In this document: positions 61,217 through 64,000 of the stretch, one piece after another
Layout of the letters: every line of letters starts with the position of its first letter
Position numbering within the stretch: the stretch's first letter is position 1
DNA from: Natranaeroarchaeum sulfidigenes
Lineage (GTDB): Archaea; Halobacteriota; Halobacteria; Halobacteriales; Natronoarchaeaceae
Direction: 5' to 3'
Assembly (NCBI RefSeq): GCF_017094485.1
Contig: NZ_CP064786.1
Coordinates: 868,001-932,000 of the forward strand
DNA length: 64,000 nucleotides
The notes under the pieces: generated by a model
Told to the model about the DNA's origin: nothing
What the model saw: the letters and a program-made list of their open reading frames with translations, nothing else
Databases searched by the model: none
Position numbers and translations under genes: made by a program

Positions 61217-63229
61217 TTATGCCAGCCAGTCGTCGGGTTTCGTATCGTAGTCGATGTCACTGGCGGCGATATCCTCGACGTCCTCCCACGGTAGCGAGCG
61301 TTCGTCGAACGTCTCGCCGTCGTACCGGATCAGTGCTCCCTGCTCGGTGGGTTCTGGCTCCTCGTTGCGACGACGCGCCACCTCACGATCGTGATCGTCG
61401 ATCCGTTTGACGATCGTCACGAGATTGACGGGTCGACCCCACAGCTCGAAGACGCGTTCGAGCGTTCGCTTTGCCTGTTCTATGTCGAGCATGACGCCGT
61501 TGTACCGGTGGGAAAGCAGTAGCTCGTTACGGTTGTTGTAGTTGCCGTCACTGACGACGATCGTCGGCTTCCCGAAGTTCGTAAAACGGAGCAGGAGTTT
61601 CTTCTTTACGTCCGCAGCGTCCCGGCTGGCGACGCGTGGCTGCCCCGTCGCGTGGGAGTGTTCGTAGGTGAAATACTCACCCTCCTCGACGAACTCGTCG
61701 GTGAGGAACTCGTCGAGGAACGTCACGTCGTTGTGGCTCTCGCGGATCTCGCGCATCCGGTCCCAGCCGGTCGTGTAGTCGACATCCTCCAGAGCCTCCT
61801 CCACGCTGTCGTAGATCGCGTCATCGAAGAGATAGCGACCAAGCCGTTCGAGTTCGGACTGGCTCACGCTCGGCAGGAAACTACGGTTCTGTGGCTTGAT
61901 CAGTGAGAAGTGTCGACGCGCCAGCCCCTCGTAGGTGAGCACTTTCCAGGGGTAGCGATCGACGTCAATATCGCCGTCACGGGCGCGCTGGAGGTTCTCA
62001 CGATCGACATATCTGTCGGGCAGGTCGGCAACCTCGTCGAGCCGGTCGCCCGTGATCAGTTTCAGCGCCGAGGGGGGTTCGAGTGTCTCCAGTACGGCAT
62101 CGAAGTCGACGGATTCCGACAGGTTCCGCCACGAGATTCCCTCGACGCGCAGCAGTTTGTCCAGCACCTCCCGACGGTTAACCGTGTTCTCAGCGTACTG
62201 CCAGAGTTCGAGGCCGAGCTTGTAGGGATTCAGACCGGGCGAGCCGAGCACACGGGCCATGTGATCGGCGTAGGTGAGGAACTCGTCAGCCTCGGCGAAG
62301 TTCTCGCCAGCCATCATGACGGATTCCCAGTAACTTGCCCACCCTTCGTTCATTATTTTTGTCATTTTCTGCCCCGCGAAGTAGTACGACTCGGTGCGCA
62401 GCATCTCCAGGACGTCACGCTGCCAAGGCTCGTACTCGCGGGCCTTCCCGGCGTCGGCATCGAACTGCTTTCCATGCTCGCCGAGGAACGCGATGACGTC
62501 TTTCTCGGGCGTCGTGGGGTCAGTCGTGTCCTCGTCGTCGGCCTGTCCTTCGAGCCATTCCTCGGAGAACACCTCCTCGCGGACTTCGTCGCTCAGCTCC
62601 AGTTCGGCGAGCTGTTCGGCAAGGTCGGCCTCCCGCTGCTCGAGCTCGCTCTCCGGGTCGCCCGGTCGCGTCGCCGAGAAGGCCTGATGCTGGTCGATGG
62701 TGTCTTCGAGCGTCAGCACGTGGTCGATCCATCGCTCGACGTCGCCCCGGTCGATCTCGGGATCCTCCATGTACTCGCGGATCTGGCGGGCGTGGCGTTC
62801 CAGCATGGCCGCCGCCTCGACAGTATCGTTGCTCCGTCCGTCGGTGAAGAGGCCGAACCACTGGTTGTTGGCGAAGAAGTCGGCGTGGGCCTCGACGTGC
62901 GTGATCACCGCTTTCTGGTCGGCGAGTTCGTTCGACTCCTGCAGGAAGGCATGGGAAGGGTTGTCATTGTTGACGATCTCGAAGGCCTTCCCGCCCATGT
63001 ACTGGCCCTGTTTTTGCTGGCGGTCGTACTGCATGCCCCAGCGCCAGTGTGGGTAGCGTTGCTGGAACCCGCCGTACGCGATCAGCTCGTTCATCTCGTC
63101 GTAGTCGACGATCCAGTAGTTGACCGGGTAGGGTTCGAGTCCGAGGCGCTCGGCCAGTTTGCGGGCCTCCTCGACTGGTGCTTGCAGTTTCTCTGCCTCC
63201 CGCTGTGCGCTGTATCGATCGAAGTTCAT
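61217..63229 (-). CDS. SpoVR family protein
   Basis: 670 residues, somewhat longer than bacterial YcgB/SpoVR (about 510), owing to acidic insertions ([14 protein letters not shown]..., about 195-240). Family segments seen: [79 protein letters not shown], and DEFLTDEFV. Role unknown, linked to sporulation, stress and kinase-associated YeaG/YeaH. Overlaps the next gene by 4 bp. Confidence 0.92.
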   Translation of the reverse strand: MNFDRYSAQREAEKLQAPVEEARKLAERLGLEPYPVNYWIVDYDEMNELIAYGGFQQRYPHWRWGMQYDRQQKQGQYMGGKAFEIVNNDNPSHAFLQESNELADQKAVITHVEAHADFFANNQWFGLFTDGRSNDTVEAAAMLERHARQIREYMEDPEIDRGDVERWIDHVLTLEDTIDQHQAFSATRPGDPESELEQREADLAEQLAELELSDEVREEVFSEEWLEGQADDEDTTDPTTPEKDVIAFLGEHGKQFDADAGKAREYEPWQRDVLEMLRTESYYFAGQKMTKIMNEGWASYWESVMMAGENFAEADEFLTYADHMARVLGSPGLNPYKLGLELWQYAENTVNRREVLDKLLRVEGISWRNLSESVDFDAVLETLEPPSALKLITGDRLDEVADLPDRYVDRENLQRARDGDIDVDRYPWKVLTYEGLARRHFSLIKPQNRSFLPSVSQSELERLGRYLFDDAIYDSVEEALEDVDYTTGWDRMREIRESHNDVTFLDEFLTDEFVEEGEYFTYEHSHATGQPRVASRDAADVKKKLLLRFTNFGKPTIVVSDGNYNNRNELLLSHRYNGVMLDIEQAKRTLERVFELWGRPVNLVTIVKRIDDHDREVARRRNEEPEPTEQGALIRYDGETFDERSLPWEDVEDIAASDIDYDTKPDDWLA

Positions 63230-64000
63230 GAGTCACTCTCCGTGCTGAGGATCTCCTCGATGGCGTCGACGACGTCATCCTGTCCGGAGACGTAGGCCAC
63301 CGCGACGTTGTCGTCCTCGTCGAAATGACTTTCCAGCTCCTTGGCGTGGGTCGCGTTGACCGCGTTGCCGCTGGGCTGGGTTTCGACGTAGGCGTGGAGA
63401 TTGGCCGGAATCGATTCCATGAGCGGGATGACGCCCGATTCGGTGTCGTTCGAGGAGTTCTCGCTGTCACCGGCGGCGAAGACGTACCGGTTCCACTCGT
63501 GCCAGGGGTACTCCTCCAGCAGTGCCTCGGCGAGTTCGTAGGCGGAGGAAATCTTCGTTCCACCACCTGAGCGGATGCCGAAGAACTCCTCGCGGTCGAC
63601 CTCCCACGCCTCGGCGTCGTGGGCGATGTAGACGAACTCGGCGTTGTCGTACTTGCCCTGGAGATACCAGTCAAGCGGCGTGAACGTCCGCTCGACCAGT
63701 TCACGCTTGTTCTGGCGCATCGAGCCCGAGACGTCGCGGATGTTCACCACGACGACGTTCTTTTCTTTCTCCTCGATGATCTCGGGATGCCTGTACCGCT
63801 CGTCCTCGCGGCGCAGCGGGACGTGTTTGAGCCCTTCGCGGCGGATCTTCCGCTGGACCGGTTCGCGCTCGACGGTCGCATCGAGTTCCTCGAAGCTCTC
63901 CCACGCGCCGCGTTCGTCGCCCGGAATCTCGCTGTAGGCCTCCTCGATCCACGGCTTCGAGACGGGGATGTTCTCGCCGCGCGCCCACTCGAAGACCTGC
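63226..64000 (-). CDS. DUF444 (YeaH/YhbH) family protein, truncated by window edge
   Basis: The frame is open to the right end of the window, so the N-terminus is missing; about 258 C-terminal residues are present. Seen: [21 protein letters not shown], a von Willebrand A-like MIDAS (DVSGSM), [19 protein letters not shown] and [18 protein letters not shown], all conserved in YeaH. Together with SpoVR and a PrkA-type kinase (probably just beyond the window) it forms the conserved YeaG-YeaH-YcgB set. It overlaps SpoVR by 4 bp. Confidence 0.93.
   Translation of the reverse strand, partial: QVFEWARGENIPVSKPWIEEAYSEIPGDERGAWESFEELDATVEREPVQRKIRREGLKHVPLRREDERYRHPEIIEEKEKNVVVVNIRDVSGSMRQNKRELVERTFTPLDWYLQGKYDNAEFVYIAHDAEAWEVDREEFFGIRSGGGTKISSAYELAEALLEEYPWHEWNRYVFAAGDSENSSNDTESGVIPLMESIPANLHAYVETQPSGNAVNATHAKELESHFDEDDNVAVAYVSGQDDVVDAIEEILSTESDS

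Noticed and set aside
61910-63295. 461-codon plus-strand frame opposite SpoVR
   Set aside because: Val/Leu-rich translation of the antisense strand of a certain gene.

Overview
The window looks like chromosomal DNA of a halophilic archaeon (Halobacteria). The coding sequence is GC-rich, the proteins are strongly acidic (Asp/Glu-rich), many genes have a TATA-like box about 26-27 bp before the start codon (leaderless transcription), and the gene content is typical of the group: archaeal ribosomal proteins L11/L1/L10/L12(P1), archaeal tRNA methyltransferase Trm56, a HalX response regulator, cox-cluster membrane proteins and a HEWD protein. I could not assign a genus. I found no rRNA, tRNA, CRISPR array, replication origin or intact insertion sequence.

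Layout. 0-1.3 kb: 3' end of an acyl-CoA dehydrogenase and a membrane protein. 1.6-4.5 kb: PHP phosphoesterase, asparagine-synthase-like protein, small-multidrug-export-type protein and a DUF420 protein. 4.6-8.7 kb: methylmalonyl-CoA mutase B12 subunit with MeaB, an alpha/beta hydrolase, and a thiolase with its OB-fold partner. 8.7-11.9 kb: cytochrome oxidase subunit I with four small membrane proteins, one of only 28 residues on the opposite strand. 11.9-16.5 kb: acetyl-CoA synthetase, mutase large subunit and Trm56. 16.7-21.1 kb: a 48-residue Cys-pair protein, an Lrp regulator overlapping an aminotransferase, an atypical SDR, a ThiR-like regulator and a HalX response regulator. 21.2-26.8 kb: purL, the proC-proB-proA operon, a glutaredoxin and a universal stress protein.

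27.2-31.1 kb is the accessory part. It holds two divergent gene stubs, the 3' ends of a urea-transporter ATPase (urtE) and of urease accessory gene ureF, which look like the scar of a large deletion. Next come inverted repeats, a 48-residue acidic protein, a solitary Eco57I-like N6-adenine methyltransferase, a 24-bp tandem repeat and a 24-bp palindrome. 31.1-36.4 kb: zinc-ribbon protein, FAD oxidase, pentapeptide-repeat protein with a channel-like C-terminus, two small membrane proteins and folD. 36.5-40.6 kb: ribosomal operon L1-L10-L12 with a likely L1 autoregulatory hairpin, a DCC protein, L11, cutA and HEWD. 40.8-46.7 kb: D-lactate dehydrogenase-type fusion, a cation/Ca exchanger, and a CcdA-TlpA-SCO cluster for thiol and copper handling in the oxidase. 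46.8-53 kb: propionyl/acetyl-CoA carboxylase (alpha, beta and a small subunit) with cysK embedded, then a sodium-dependent NSS transporter. 53-56.9 kb: SDR, glycerophosphodiesterase, small membrane protein, YjbQ and a rhodanese/metallo-beta-lactamase fusion. 57-61.2 kb: two convergent paralogous flavoproteins, a COG0523/CobW GTPase and a HEAT-like protein, joined by a shared AT-rich promoter motif; this is my best candidate for an undescribed functional unit. 61.2-64 kb: SpoVR and a truncated DUF444 (YeaH) gene.

Together, carboxylase, mutase subunits, MeaB, thiolase and acyl-CoA dehydrogenase give most of the propionyl-CoA to succinyl-CoA route; the methylmalonyl-CoA epimerase is not in the window. 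Oxidase subunit I is here, but subunit II and other oxidase subunits are not.
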